Part shown: piece after piece, positions 26,800-35,991 of the stretch
How the letters are laid out: every line of letters begins with the position of its first letter
Position numbering within the stretch: position 1 is the stretch's first letter
Assembly (NCBI RefSeq): GCF_001677885.1
Contig: NZ_LOCQ01000061.1
Coordinates: 310,001-374,000, forward strand
Length of the DNA stretch: 64,000 nucleotides
DNA from: Janthinobacterium psychrotolerans
GTDB taxonomy: Bacteria > Pseudomonadota > Gammaproteobacteria > Burkholderiales > Burkholderiaceae_D
Reading direction: 5' to 3'
The notes under the pieces: generated by a model
What the model was told of the DNA's origin: nothing
The model's database searches: none
The model's input: only the letters and a program-made list of their open reading frames with translations
Translations under genes and position numbers: made by a program

Positions 26800-28779
26800 T
26801 TAAGGCAAATCGGCGGCAATCGCACTGTTCTTCGGCCCCACCGTGCCCAGCCGCGCTTTGAGCGACTGCGGGCTTTTCTCGAACAGGGCCGCATAATAGG
26901 TGGCGTTGGACATCACGTTTTTCACATAGGTGCGCGTTTCCGTGTAAGGGATGATCTCGGCAAACACGGCCCCTTCCAGCGGGCGCGTCATGGTGGCGCG
27001 CCAGGTGCGCAAGCGGCCGGGCCCGGCGTTATAGGCAGCGCTGGCCAGCACCTGCGAGCCGTCCAGGCCGCCCAATACCATGTTCAGGTAGTTGGTGCCC
27101 AGCATGACGTTGGTGCGCACATCGCTCAGGGTTTCCGTGACAAAATCGGTCAGGCCGATCTTCTTGGCCACATAGCGCGCCGTCGACGGCATCACCTGCA
27201 TCAGGCCGGAAGCGCCCACATGCGACTGGGCATCCATGATAAAGCGCGATTCCTGGCGGATCAGGCCATACACCCAGGCCTTGTCCAGCCCCAGGCTCTT
27301 GGTGGCCGGATGCATCACATCGTCATGCGGCGTCGGGTAGCGCTGCGTATAGTCCACTTCCAGGCGCGTGCGGTCGGAGGTGTTGACCATGCGGTCGAGC
27401 ACGTTGTTCTGGCGCGCAAATTCTGCGGCCGCCAGGTGCTGGCGATCCGTCATCGAGCGCAATTCCCAGTTCCACTCGCGCGTGCCTTCGAAGCGCAGGC
27501 GCATATTGAAAAATTTCAAGGCCCGCTGCAAGCCCGGGTTGGCGGCCATGGCGGCGATTTCCGCCGGGGTGATCGCCTGGCCCGGCGGCGGCAACACCAG
27601 ATGGTTGCCCAGCTCTTCGTTGGCCAGCAAGCCGTAGAAATTCGACTGGTCATTGATGCTGCGGTACAACTTGTCGGCCTGGGCGTTCGGGCGGCCCGGA
27701 GTTTCCGCCTGCAGCGCACGCGCCAGCCAGTAAACCCAGGCCGGGTCCTGGCGCAGGGGCGACGGCATGGTCTCGATGGTCGATTTCACCAGCGGCCAGT
27801 TGCCTTCACGCAGGGCAATCCTGGTCTTCCATTGCATCTGCTCCTGGCTCAGCGGTGCGCCAGCCGACTTTTGCCAATAATCAAACGCGTCCGGCGACAG
27901 CGAATACGAAGCCTGCAAGGCCACATTGGACCAGCCGATCGCCTGCTCCTGCGCCGTCAATTGCGACAGGTTCTTTTGCAGCGCCACCACGCCCAATCTG
28001 AGCGTGCTGCGGGCCATGCGGCCGACGGCCACCAGGTACATTTCATGGTCGGCGCGGCTGTCGCCCGGCCCCTTGGCCAGCGCCAGCGCCGGCAAATCGA
28101 TGGCCTGCGCCACTTTCGCGTCCGACGCGCCGAGCAGCAGCGCGACGCGGCGCGCCGGGCCAGTGGCATTGCTCTGGCCGGCCAGGCGCAGCTGCGCCCA
28201 CAGGTCGTTGCTGTCGAACTGGCCGCTTTGCGCCAGCGCCGTGATCAGGCTGCCGCACGCTTCGCCATAGCCGGCTGGCGATACCAGCAGCTTGCGCGCC
28301 TCGTCGGCCACTTTCTGGCCCTTGGCCACGCGCGACATCAGGGCATAGCATTTCAACTGGGTATCGTCATCGAGCGCAAACTGCGGATATTGATCATCGA
28401 AAATCACCCAGTTGCGCTGGCGGCCCAGCTCCAGCAGCCAGTCGTTGCGGAAGCGGTCGGCGATCGCGCTGCCCTTGTAGCGGGCCAGGTAATCGCGAAA
28501 TTGTGCTTCCGTCAGCTGCCGGATGCGCGGTTTGAGCCGATAATAGTCGACATAGGACGGCACCTGGTAATTGGCCAGGCGGCTGGCGTAAAAGTCGACC
28601 TTTTCAAGATCGTCCTTGCGCGCGGCGTCGCGCAGCAGCAGGAAAGCGTCATCTTCGCTGCGCGTATCGGGCACGGCCGGATTGACTGGGGTGGCGGCCT
28701 GGGCAAATGCGGCCAGGGGGGAGAAGGCGGATGCAACACACAGCATCGTACCGGCAATCCATTTCAGTGGGGAAATCAA
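26800..28779 (-). CDS. slt: Soluble lytic murein transglycosylase
   Basis: 659 residues. Signal peptide (MISPLKWIAGTMLCV..., cleavage near AFAQA), a long superhelical U/L domain, then the lysozyme-like catalytic domain with Glu at about 510 (IRQESRF), HVGASGLMQVMPSTA and SAAYNAGPGR. It cleaves peptidoglycan glycan strands to 1,6-anhydro products in the periplasm. The start appears to be TTG with GAGAG 7 nt upstream; the next ATG (28746) would remove the basic part of the signal peptide. It is divergent from the formyl-THF ligase gene with only 32 bp between starts. Confidence 0.95.
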   Translation of the reverse strand: MISPLKWIAGTMLCVASAFSPLAAFAQAATPVNPAVPDTRSEDDAFLLLRDAARKDDLEKVDFYASRLANYQVPSYVDYYRLKPRIRQLTEAQFRDYLARYKGSAIADRFRNDWLLELGRQRNWVIFDDQYPQFALDDDTQLKCYALMSRVAKGQKVADEARKLLVSPAGYGEACGSLITALAQSGQFDSNDLWAQLRLAGQSNATGPARRVALLLGASDAKVAQAIDLPALALAKGPGDSRADHEMYLVAVGRMARSTLRLGVVALQKNLSQLTAQEQAIGWSNVALQASYSLSPDAFDYWQKSAGAPLSQEQMQWKTRIALREGNWPLVKSTIETMPSPLRQDPAWVYWLARALQAETPGRPNAQADKLYRSINDQSNFYGLLANEELGNHLVLPPPGQAITPAEIAAMAANPGLQRALKFFNMRLRFEGTREWNWELRSMTDRQHLAAAEFARQNNVLDRMVNTSDRTRLEVDYTQRYPTPHDDVMHPATKSLGLDKAWVYGLIRQESRFIMDAQSHVGASGLMQVMPSTARYVAKKIGLTDFVTETLSDVRTNVMLGTNYLNMVLGGLDGSQVLASAAYNAGPGRLRTWRATMTRPLEGAVFAEIIPYTETRTYVKNVMSNATYYAALFEKSPQSLKARLGTVGPKNSAIAADLP

Positions 28780-28811
28780 TGTACGACTCTCAATGGTAAC
28801 TTGATGGTGAT

Positions 28812-29432
28812 ATGAATAGCGACCCTAGAATAACATGCGATCCTGCCAGCTCGCCAGCCATTGCTCTACAGGAAAAGGCCAGCCTGCGCAAAGCCCTGCT
28901 GGCCACCCGCCGCGCGCTGCCCGCAGCCACGCGCGCGCAATGGGATGCGGCCATCGCGCAGCGCCTGCTCGACTGGTGTACAACTGCAAACATTCCAGCG
29001 CTGGCCGTCTACTGGCCCCTGCATGGCGAACCGGACCTGCATGCTGCTTATGCAGAGCTGGCCGCGCGCGGCGTGGCGCTGGCTTTGCCGGTGGTACTGG
29101 AAAAACACGCGCCGCTGGCGTTTGCCAGCTGGACCCCGGGCGAGCCCATGGTCAAGGACGGCATGGGCGTGGCCGTGCCGGCCCATCTGCGCCTGCTGCC
29201 GGCGCCGCCGGTGCTGCTGGTGCCCTGCCTCGGTTTCAATGCCGAACGCTACCGGCTCGGCTACGGCGGCGGCTACTACGACCGCACGTTGGAACATGCG
29301 CCGCGCCCGCGCACCGTGGGCATCGCCTATGCTTGCCTGCAGGCGCAGTTTGCCAGCGGCCCATACGACATCGCCCTCGATCAAGTCGTGACCGAGGGCG
29401 ATCTGCTGCAGCAAGCCGGAGGGATTACTTGA
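28812..29432 (+). CDS. fau: 5-formyltetrahydrofolate cyclo-ligase
   Basis: 206 residues. The family signature PCLGFNAERYRLGYGGGYYDRTL is split by a turn and clearly present; KASLRK near the N-terminus binds ATP. It converts 5-formyl-THF to 5,10-methenyl-THF, returning it to the folate pool. It is convergent with metF and overlaps its 3' end by 8 bp. The N-terminus carries about 18 extra residues. In many bacteria it is linked to 6S RNA; I saw no such RNA here. Confidence 0.95.
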   Translation: MNSDPRITCDPASSPAIALQEKASLRKALLATRRALPAATRAQWDAAIAQRLLDWCTTANIPALAVYWPLHGEPDLHAAYAELAARGVALALPVVLEKHAPLAFASWTPGEPMVKDGMGVAVPAHLRLLPAPPVLLVPCLGFNAERYRLGYGGGYYDRTLEHAPRPRTVGIAYACLQAQFASGPYDIALDQVVTEGDLLQQAGGIT

Positions 29433-30255
29433 CCAGCCGCTGCCACAAGGCGGTGGTGGGCGCCGCCTGGTTCATGCTGTAGAAATGCAGGCCCGGGGCG
29501 CCGCCTTCGAGCAAACGTTCGCACAGGCTGGTGACCACATCCAGGCCAAACGCCTTGATCGAGGCGCTGTCGTCGCCAAAGCTGGCCAGCTTCAGCCGCA
29601 CCCAGCGTGGAATTTCCGCGCCGCACATGTCGGAAAAGCGCATCAGCTGCGTGTAGTTGGTGATCGGCATGATGCCGGCCACGATGGGCACGTTGATGCC
29701 CAGCTTCCGGGTCTGCTCGACAAACTGGAAATACGCGTCGGCATTGTAGAAGTACTGGGTAATGGCTGCGTCCGCACCGGCCTGTACCTTGCGCGCAAAC
29801 GCCTGCAGATCGTCTTGCGGCGAGCGCGCCTGCGGGTGCACTTCCGGATAGGCCGCCACTTCGATATGGAAATGGTCGCCCGTCTCGGCGCGGATGAATT
29901 CCACCAGTTCGTTGGCGTAACGGAATTCACCCGAAGCGCCATAGCCACTGGGCAAGTCGCCGCGCAAGGCGACGATGCGGTTCACGCCGGCCGCCTTGAA
30001 GTCGGCCAGCACGGCGCGGATCGATTCGCGCGAACCGCCGACGCAGGACAGGTGCGGCGCGGCTTGTTCGCCGGCCGCCAGGATCTCGCGCACGGTGTCC
30101 AGGGTGCCCTGCTGCGTGGTGCCGCCGGCGCCGAAGGTCACCGAAAAATACTTCGGTTGCAATTCGGACAGCCTGGCGCGCGTGGCACGCAGTTTTTCCG
30201 CCCCTTCCGGGGTTTTCGGCGGGAAAAACTCAATACTGAAGTTATGGGTTGCCAT
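29425..30255 (-). CDS. metF: Methylenetetrahydrofolate reductase
   Basis: 276 residues, TIM-barrel FAD enzyme. FSIEFFPPKT, VTFGAGGTTQQGT and ALRGDLPSGYG are characteristic, and NADAYFQFVEQ and GIMPITNYTQL complete the barrel. It makes 5-methyl-THF for methionine synthase. The start overlaps the upstream small membrane protein gene by 14 bp. In the same direction, ahcY and metK lie upstream, forming a SAM-cycle neighbourhood. Confidence 0.97.
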   Translation of the reverse strand: MATHNFSIEFFPPKTPEGAEKLRATRARLSELQPKYFSVTFGAGGTTQQGTLDTVREILAAGEQAAPHLSCVGGSRESIRAVLADFKAAGVNRIVALRGDLPSGYGASGEFRYANELVEFIRAETGDHFHIEVAAYPEVHPQARSPQDDLQAFARKVQAGADAAITQYFYNADAYFQFVEQTRKLGINVPIVAGIMPITNYTQLMRFSDMCGAEIPRWVRLKLASFGDDSASIKAFGLDVVTSLCERLLEGGAPGLHFYSMNQAAPTTALWQRLVK

Positions 30256-30598
30256 CGCTTTTACTCAAAAGTAAGGTCGACAAGGCCCAGGAAATGATGC
30301 TGTACAGAATGGCGCCACCCACGGCCGACCAGAAACTGGCGACATGAAAGCCATCGACCACCTGTGCGACCAGCCAGAACAGGAAACCGTTGATAATCAG
30401 GATAAACAAGCCCAGCGAGACGAACGTCACGGGCAGGGTCAGCAGGACCAGCAAGGGACGGATCAGGGCGTTGACCAGCCCCAGCACGGCAGCGGCCAGC
30501 AGCGCGGTCCAGCCGCTGCTCATGCTCACCGAATGCATCAGGTAGGGAACGGCAAACAGGGCTGCCGCGTTGATCAACCAAATCAGGAGCAAGCGCAT
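30242..30598 (-). CDS. Small membrane protein, phage-holin-like superfamily (Phage_holin_4_2 type)
   Basis: 118 residues with about four transmembrane segments. The composition and NALIRPLLVLLTLPVTFVSLGLF-type core fit the widespread chromosomal family annotated as phage holin family protein; nothing else phage-like is near. The name is by homology and no lytic role is implied. It lies between ahcY and metF and overlaps the metF start by 14 bp. Confidence 0.8.
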   Translation of the reverse strand: MRLLLIWLINAAALFAVPYLMHSVSMSSGWTALLAAAVLGLVNALIRPLLVLLTLPVTFVSLGLFILIINGFLFWLVAQVVDGFHVASFWSAVGGAILYSIISWALSTLLLSKSDGNP

Positions 30599-30610
30599 TT
30601 CTCTAGCCTG

Positions 30611-30647
30611 TCAAAAAGAAGAGTCAGGCCGGCGCCAGGCGCCGGCC
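30611..30647 (-). terminator. Terminator-like hairpin after ahcY
   Basis: A 10-bp GC-rich inverted repeat (30627-30636 with 30638-30647) is followed on the minus strand by a T-rich stretch ending in TTTTT. It is 31 bp past the ahcY stop and likely ends or attenuates the ahcY transcript before the membrane protein gene. Confidence 0.6.
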
Positions 30648-30678
30648 CCGGGAGGGTGATGTACAGCCCGCCTATCGA

Positions 30679-32103
30679 TCAGTAACGATAATGCTCTGGC
30701 TTGTAAGGGCCTTCTTGACGCACGCCGATGTAAGCGGCTTGCTCTTCAGTCAGTTCCGTCAGCTGCGCATTCAACTTTTTGAGTTGCAGGCGCGCGACTT
30801 TTTCATCGAGATGTTTCGGCAAGGTGTAGACGCCGACCGGGTAGTTGGCCGTGTTGGCGTACAGTTCGATCTGGGCGATCGTCTGGTTGGCGAACGACGA
30901 GCTCATCACGTACGACGGGTGGCCGGTACCGCAACCGAGGTTGACCAAACGGCCTTCGGCCAGCAGGATGATGCGGCGGCCCGACGGGAAGATGATGTGG
31001 TCGACTTGCGGCTTGATGTTTTCCCACTCGTATTGCTTGAGCGAGGCGACGTCGATTTCATTGTCGAAGTGACCAATGTTGCAGACGATGGCCTGGTCTT
31101 TCATGCGCGTCAGGTGGTCGTGCGTGAGGATATGGTAGTTGCCGGTGCAGGTGACAAAGATGTCGCCATGCTCGCAAGCATAATCCATGGTCACCACGCG
31201 GTAGCCTTCCATCGCCGCCTGCAGCGCGCAGATCGGATCGACTTCGGTCACCCACACTTGCGCCGACAGCGCGCGCATGGCCTGGGCCGAACCCTTGCCG
31301 ACGTCACCATAACCGGCGATCACGGCCACTTTACCGGCGATCATCACGTCGGTGGCGCGCTTGATGCCGTCAACCAGCGATTCGCGGCAGCCATACAGGT
31401 TGTCGAATTTCGATTTGGTCACGGAATCGTTGACGTTAATCGCCGGGAAAGCCAGCTTGCCTTCCTTGTGCATCTGGTACAGGCGGTGCACGCCGGTGGT
31501 GGTTTCTTCGGTCACGCCGAGGATTTCCGGCAGGCGCTTCGAGTACCAGGTCGGGTCAACCAGCAGGCGCTGCTTGATCGAGTTGTACAGGCAGACTTCT
31601 TCGTCCGAGGTCGGGTTCGACAGTACCGAAGCATCGCTCTCGGCGCGCACGCCCAGGTGCAGCAGCAAGGTGGCGTCGCCGCCATCGTCGAGGATCATGT
31701 TCGAGTAGACAGCCTTGCCGTCGACCGAAGGCCATTCGAAGATGCGGTGCGTGTATTCCCAGTAGTCGTCGAGCGACTCGCCCTTGACGGCGAACACCGG
31801 CGTGCCGGCGGCGGCGATGGCGGCGGCGGCATGGTCTTGCGTGGAATAAATATTGCACGACGCCCAGCGCACTTGCGCGCCCAGTGCTTCCAGCGTCTGG
31901 ATCAGCACGGCGGTCTGGATGGTCATGTGGATGGAACCGGTAATGCGCGCGCCCTTCAACGGCTGCGCCGCGGCGAATTCTTCGCGGATGGCCATCAGGC
32001 CAGGCATTTCCGTTTCAGCAATCTTGATTTCTTTGTCGCCCCATGCGGCCAAGGTGATATCGGCGATGGTGTAGTCGTGTTGCGATTTGAGTACGGCGTT
32101 CAT
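30679..32103 (-). CDS. ahcY: S-adenosylhomocysteine hydrolase
   Basis: 474 residues. It splits SAH into adenosine and homocysteine, relieving inhibition of methyltransferases. The NAD-binding motif is [10 protein letters not shown], the N-terminal substrate domain has [18 protein letters not shown], and the C-terminal PEHYRY tail is the family end that completes the neighbouring active site. The start is the ATG at 32103, 5 nt after GGAGG; a GTG just upstream is too close. An SAH riboswitch occupies the 5' leader. Confidence 0.98.
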   Translation of the reverse strand: MNAVLKSQHDYTIADITLAAWGDKEIKIAETEMPGLMAIREEFAAAQPLKGARITGSIHMTIQTAVLIQTLEALGAQVRWASCNIYSTQDHAAAAIAAAGTPVFAVKGESLDDYWEYTHRIFEWPSVDGKAVYSNMILDDGGDATLLLHLGVRAESDASVLSNPTSDEEVCLYNSIKQRLLVDPTWYSKRLPEILGVTEETTTGVHRLYQMHKEGKLAFPAINVNDSVTKSKFDNLYGCRESLVDGIKRATDVMIAGKVAVIAGYGDVGKGSAQAMRALSAQVWVTEVDPICALQAAMEGYRVVTMDYACEHGDIFVTCTGNYHILTHDHLTRMKDQAIVCNIGHFDNEIDVASLKQYEWENIKPQVDHIIFPSGRRIILLAEGRLVNLGCGTGHPSYVMSSSFANQTIAQIELYANTANYPVGVYTLPKHLDEKVARLQLKKLNAQLTELTEEQAAYIGVRQEGPYKPEHYRY

Positions 32104-32133
32104 CACGCCCTCCTTTCAGTTGTGAAAAAAGTA

Positions 32134-32194
32134 CGTGAGCGCAGTTGCAGGATATTCCGAGCCTGGCGAATTTCTTCGTCGCAACGCTCCTCGG
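32134..32194 (-). ncRNA. S-adenosylhomocysteine (SAH) riboswitch
   Basis: In the leader of ahcY the minus strand reads CCGAGGAGCGTTGCGACG, then a small CGAA/TTCG hairpin, then CCAGGCTCGG, and ends TGCAACTGCGCTCACG. GAGCG pairs with CGCTC, and CCGAG can pair with CTCGG. This matches the consensus of the SAH riboswitch (Rfam RF01057), an ON switch found in front of ahcY in Beta- and Gammaproteobacteria. Confidence 0.93.
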
Positions 32195-32201
32195 ACTGTG
32201 T

Positions 32202-32231
32202 ATCTTACCATCGGCCAGGCGTCAAGGGCAA
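32202..32231 (-). promoter_or_regulatory. Probable promoter of the ahcY leader
   Basis: TAAGAT (32202-32207) lies 7 bp upstream of the riboswitch start, with TTGCCC (32226-32231) 18 bp further as a possible -35. Confidence 0.5.
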
Positions 32232-32260
32232 CCTTTAGCATGCCCAACAGCAAGCTTGTT

Positions 32261-32764
32261 TTACGGCTTGAGCGTCCAGTTCTTGCCCAGACTGAGGCAT
32301 TTGGCGCGCTCGTCGTCATCGAGGCGCTGGGCCATTTCATCGGCCATGCCACGCAGCATCTCGGCCGAGGTTTTATCTTCCCGGCTGCCGTCAAGCGGAT
32401 AGTTGGCGGCGCGCATGGCCCAGGTGCAGGTGATCACGGGATCGGGCTTGGTATTGCTACGCCAGGCATCGGGGTCCGTCGCCAGAAAACCACTGTCGGC
32501 GTAGATCGTGAGCACATACAGACTCTGCCGCACCGTCAATTGCCCCATCAGCTCGCTCAGTTCAGGCCCCGTGTCGATCACGCTGGTCAGGCCACCGTCG
32601 GGAAAAACCAGCTTGCCGCCCGCCGCCAGCATCAGCAGGGACTGGCGGTCGCCCTGCTCGGCACGCTCCAGTAATTGCCCTACCGTTATCGGCGCGGCGG
32701 CCGATGCCAGGCCGGACAGCGTCAACAAGATGGCAGAGAAGATAGCGGCGCGCAGAGCGGACAT
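32261..32764 (-). CDS. Hypothetical exported protein
   Basis: 167 residues from the ATG at 32764, which has AAGGAA 4 nt upstream. A signal peptide (MSALRAAIFSAILLTLSGLASA) is clear; the mature part has no motif I recognise, with two Cys (ITCTWAMR, AKCLSLG) that could form a disulfide. It lies between metK and ahcY on the same strand but is separated from metK by a terminator. Function unknown. Confidence 0.72.
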   Translation of the reverse strand: MSALRAAIFSAILLTLSGLASAAAPITVGQLLERAEQGDRQSLLMLAAGGKLVFPDGGLTSVIDTGPELSELMGQLTVRQSLYVLTIYADSGFLATDPDAWRSNTKPDPVITCTWAMRAANYPLDGSREDKTSAEMLRGMADEMAQRLDDDERAKCLSLGKNWTLKP

Positions 32765-32830
32765 GGCATTCCTTGATGAATTTATGTTCAATATTGCATC
32801 CTATCATCATGATCGGCATGCCGGCGCGCC

Positions 32831-32869
32831 AATAAAAAAGCGCCCTCAGCCTTGCGGCGAGGGCGCTTT
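32831..32869 (-). terminator. Rho-independent terminator of metK
   Basis: An 11-bp stem (AAAGCGCCCTC/GAGGGCGCTTT, 32837-32847 with 32859-32869) is followed on the minus strand by TTTTTTATT. It stands 18 bp past the metK stop. Confidence 0.92.
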
Positions 32870-32887
32870 CTCAAGCAGCAGATACAA

Positions 32888-34054
32888 TTATTTCAGGCCG
32901 GCCGCATCGCGCAGCAGCGCCACCTTGTCGGTGCGCTCCCATGTGAATTCCGGCTCTTCGCGGCCGAAGTGGCCGTAGGCGGCGCTCTTCTGGTAGATCG
33001 GGCGCAGCAGGTCGAGCATCTGCACGATGCCTTTCGGGCGCAAATCAAAATGCGCCAGCACCAGCTTGGCGATTTCGGTGTCGGGAATCACGCCCGTGCC
33101 TTCGGTGTAGACGGTGATATTGATCGGCTTGGCCACGCCGATGGCGTAGCTGACCTGCACCTGGCACTGGCGCGCCAGGCCGGCGGCGACGATGTTTTTC
33201 GCCACGTAGCGCGCGGCGTAGGCAGCCGAACGGTCGACTTTCGACGGGTCCTTGCCCGAAAACGCGCCGCCGCCGTGGGGCGCTGCGCCACCGTAGGTGT
33301 CGACGATGATCTTGCGGCCGGTCAGGCCGCAATCGCCTTGCGGGCCGCCGATGACGAAGCGGCCGGTCGGGTTGACCAGGAAGATGGTGTCGTTCAGCCA
33401 TTCACGCGGCAGGATCGGCTTGATGATCTCTTCGACCACCGCTTCCTTGATCTGCGCATGCGTCATTTCCGGCGCATGCTGGGTCGACAGCACCACCGTG
33501 TGCACGCCGACCGGGCGGCCGTCGACATAGCGCAGTGTCACCTGCGATTTGGCGTCCGGACGCAGCCATGGCAGGCGGCCGTCCTTGCGCAGCTGCGACT
33601 GGCGCTCGACCAGGCGGTGCGCGTAATGGATGGCGGCCGGCATCAGCTCGGCCGTTTCGTCGCAGGCGTAGCCGAACATCAGGCCCTGGTCGCCGGCGCC
33701 CTGGTCGAGATCAATGCCCGCGCCTTCATCGACGCCTTGCGCGATGTCGGGCGATTGCTTGTCGTAGGCCACCAGCACGGCGCAACCCTTGTAGTCGATG
33801 CCGTATTCGGTGTTGTCGTAGCCGATGCGTTTGATGGTCTCGCGCGCAACTTGAATATAATCCACATTGGCGTGGGTGGTAATTTCACCGGCCAGCACCA
33901 CCAGACCGGTGTTGCACAGCGTTTCGGCGGCCACGCGGGCGTTCGGGTCTTCGGTCAGGATGGCGTCGAGAATGGCGTCGGAAATTTGATCGGCAACCTT
34001 GTCGGGGTGGCCTTCGGAGACGGATTCGGAGGTGAAGAGATAATCGTTGGACAT
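32888..34054 (-). CDS. metK: S-adenosylmethionine synthetase
   Basis: 388 residues, full length. [19 protein letters not shown] (His of the ATP site), [12 protein letters not shown] and [19 protein letters not shown] are the family signatures. It makes SAM from methionine and ATP. It is divergent from the lpxL-type acyltransferases, as in many Burkholderiales, and has a leader of about 60 nt with a hairpin. Confidence 0.98.
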   Translation of the reverse strand: MSNDYLFTSESVSEGHPDKVADQISDAILDAILTEDPNARVAAETLCNTGLVVLAGEITTHANVDYIQVARETIKRIGYDNTEYGIDYKGCAVLVAYDKQSPDIAQGVDEGAGIDLDQGAGDQGLMFGYACDETAELMPAAIHYAHRLVERQSQLRKDGRLPWLRPDAKSQVTLRYVDGRPVGVHTVVLSTQHAPEMTHAQIKEAVVEEIIKPILPREWLNDTIFLVNPTGRFVIGGPQGDCGLTGRKIIVDTYGGAAPHGGGAFSGKDPSKVDRSAAYAARYVAKNIVAAGLARQCQVQVSYAIGVAKPINITVYTEGTGVIPDTEIAKLVLAHFDLRPKGIVQMLDLLRPIYQKSAAYGHFGREEPEFTWERTDKVALLRDAAGLK

Positions 34055-34084
34055 GCAAGCTCCTGTTTACTAGGTGAATGTTCT

Positions 34085-34151
34085 GTCGCAGTAAAGAGGA
34101 TTTGCCTGCGACGCTTTAGCGATATTTATATTCCGCTTCGCAAGTTGTCTA
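34085..34151 (-). promoter_or_regulatory. metK promoter and leader hairpin
   Basis: On the minus strand TAGACA (34146-34151) and TATAAA (34125-34130) are spaced 15 bp, or 17 bp to an overlapping TAAATA. The leader then contains a 7-bp hairpin, GTCGCAG/CTGCGAC (34106-34112 with 34085-34091), with a 14-nt loop. It does not match a SAM riboswitch I know. The hairpin may be a regulatory leader; this is not established. Confidence 0.5.
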
Positions 34152-34240
34152 TTAACTCAGCGGGTACTACAACGTGGTATTTTACGCTTCTTAAAAAATT
34201 TTGGCAGTGCAACACGCCATACTTTAGAAACAGATCATTC

Positions 34241-35104
34241 ATGCTCGTCCCCATCTTCCGCTTTTTATCCCGCTTTCCCCTGCCCTTCCTGCATGCGCTC
34301 GGCGCTGCGATGGGCTGGGCGATTTATGCCATTTCACCATCGTACCGCCGCCGCATGCGCGAGAACATGGCCGGTGCGGGGTTTTCGCAACACTTGCATG
34401 CGGCCGTGGCCGAAGCGGGCAAGAGCGTGCTGGAATTGCCTTTTATCTGGTGCGCGCCAGCCGAGCGCGTGGCGCGCCATGCGACGGTGGAAAACTGGCA
34501 ACTGGTCGAACAGGCGCTGGCGCATGGCCGCGGCATCGTGTTCCTGACACCGCACCTGGGCTGCTTCGAGATCGTCGCCCAGCAGATCGCGCTGCGCACG
34601 GCGCTCACCGTCATGTACCGCCCACCCAAGCGCGCCGCCCTGAAACCCTTGATCGAAGGCGCACGCGCGCGTGAAAACCTGATGCTGGCGCCAGCCAATA
34701 TGTCGGGCGTGCGCATCTTTGCCAAATGCCTCAAGAAGGGCCAGCCGATCGGCCTGCTGCCCGACCAGGTGCCGCAGGAAGGCGAAGGCGTGTGGGCCGA
34801 ATTCTTCGGCCGCCCCGCCTACACCATGACGCTGCCGGCCAAGCTGGCGCAGATGGGCGGCGCCGAAGTCATCATTACCTATGCCGAGCGGCTGCCAGGC
34901 GGACGCGGCTACCGCGTGCATTTCGTGCCGTTTACCGGCTCGCTCGACGGCAGCTCGGCCGAACAGGCGCGCACCATCAATGCCGCCATGGAACAATTGA
35001 TCGCGCGCAGCCCGGCGCAGTACCTGTGGAGCTACAACCGCTACAAGGTGCCGCGCGGCGCGCCGCCGCCGACACCGGCCACCACGGACGGAGCGCGAAC
35101 ATGA
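34241..35104 (+). CDS. Lipid A biosynthesis acyltransferase (LpxL/HtrB family), first copy
   Basis: 287 residues. N-terminal hydrophobic anchor, then the HX4E acyltransferase motif at His105-Glu110 (HLGCFE), GLLPDQVPQEGEGVWAEFFG and a C-terminal QYLWSYNRYK. It transfers an acyl chain from acyl-ACP to a Kdo2-lipid A precursor at the inner membrane. I chose the ATG at 34241; the long open frame upstream runs antisense to metK. It overlaps the second acyltransferase by 4 bp. Confidence 0.92.
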   Translation: MLVPIFRFLSRFPLPFLHALGAAMGWAIYAISPSYRRRMRENMAGAGFSQHLHAAVAEAGKSVLELPFIWCAPAERVARHATVENWQLVEQALAHGRGIVFLTPHLGCFEIVAQQIALRTALTVMYRPPKRAALKPLIEGARARENLMLAPANMSGVRIFAKCLKKGQPIGLLPDQVPQEGEGVWAEFFGRPAYTMTLPAKLAQMGGAEVIITYAERLPGGRGYRVHFVPFTGSLDGSSAEQARTINAAMEQLIARSPAQYLWSYNRYKVPRGAPPPTPATTDGART

Positions 35105-35991
35105 GGCTGCTGATCGGCTTGATGTGGCTGCTGCACTGGCTGCCCCTGCCCATTCTCGGCCGTTTCGGCGCCGGCATCGGCAATATTTTGTTTCTCGTGA
35201 TGGGTCCGCGGCGCAAGATCGCCCTGACCAATTTGCGCCTGTGCATGCCGGAACTGACGGAACAGCAGCGCCGCACGCTGGCGCGCCAGCATTTCCAGGC
35301 GTATTCGCGCAGCGTCTGGGAGCGCAGCATCTTGTGGTGGGCCTCGGAAGCGCGCCTGAACCGCCTGATCAAAAAAGTGCCGGCGTTTCCCGGCCAGCAG
35401 ATCGCCGACAAGCCGACCATTCTGCTGTGCCCGCATTTTGTCTGCCTGGACGTGGCCGGCGCCGCCACCGCCATGGAAATCGAAGCGTCGTCAATGTATG
35501 TGCAGCAAAAAAACGCCGTCTTCGACCAGGCGCTGCGCAACGGCCGCTCGCGCTTCAAGCCGTCGCGGCTGTTTACGCGCCAGGACGGCATCAAGACGAT
35601 CTTGCGCGCGCTGCGCGACGGCCTGCCCTACTTCATGCTGCCGGACATGGATTTCGGCGAAAAAGACGCCGAATTCGTGCCGTTTTTCGGCGTGCCGGCC
35701 GCCACCCTGACGGCCACGGCGCGCCTGGCCATGGCCGCGCGCGCCCAGGTGATACCCGTGATTGCCACCTTTTTGCCCAATTACCAGGGCTGGCAGGTGA
35801 CCTATTACCCGGCCTGGGACGACTATCCGGGCGACGATGTCACGGCCGCCACGCGCCGCATGAACGAATTCATCGAAGAGCGCGTGCGCGAAGCGCCGGC
35901 CGAATATTTCTGGACGCATAAACGCTTCAAGACGCGCCCGGCAGGCGAAGCGTCGTTCTACAACCAGCCCAAGCAAGGCAGCACAGCATGA
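35101..35991 (+). CDS. Lipid A biosynthesis acyltransferase family, second copy
   Basis: 296 residues, paralogous to its neighbour but diverged. The motif is His112-X4-Asp117 (HFVCLD) instead of HX4E, also seen in a subgroup of these enzymes. [25 protein letters not shown] and the C-terminal [10 protein letters not shown] fit the family. It probably adds the other secondary chain of lipid A. The pair and dapF are linked by 4-bp overlaps. Which copy acts as LpxL or LpxM cannot be decided here. Confidence 0.9.
   Translation: MRLLIGLMWLLHWLPLPILGRFGAGIGNILFLVMGPRRKIALTNLRLCMPELTEQQRRTLARQHFQAYSRSVWERSILWWASEARLNRLIKKVPAFPGQQIADKPTILLCPHFVCLDVAGAATAMEIEASSMYVQQKNAVFDQALRNGRSRFKPSRLFTRQDGIKTILRALRDGLPYFMLPDMDFGEKDAEFVPFFGVPAATLTATARLAMAARAQVIPVIATFLPNYQGWQVTYYPAWDDYPGDDVTAATRRMNEFIEERVREAPAEYFWTHKRFKTRPAGEASFYNQPKQGSTA

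Noticed and set aside
30242-30598. Prophage, because of a phage holin family name
   Set aside because: The protein belongs to a chromosomal membrane family of that name. No integrase, structural or lysis genes are nearby, and xerC is the housekeeping recombinase.
34055-34240. SAM riboswitch in front of metK
   Set aside because: I looked for SAM-I, SAM-II and related cores and saw none, only a simple hairpin, which is reported as unexplained.
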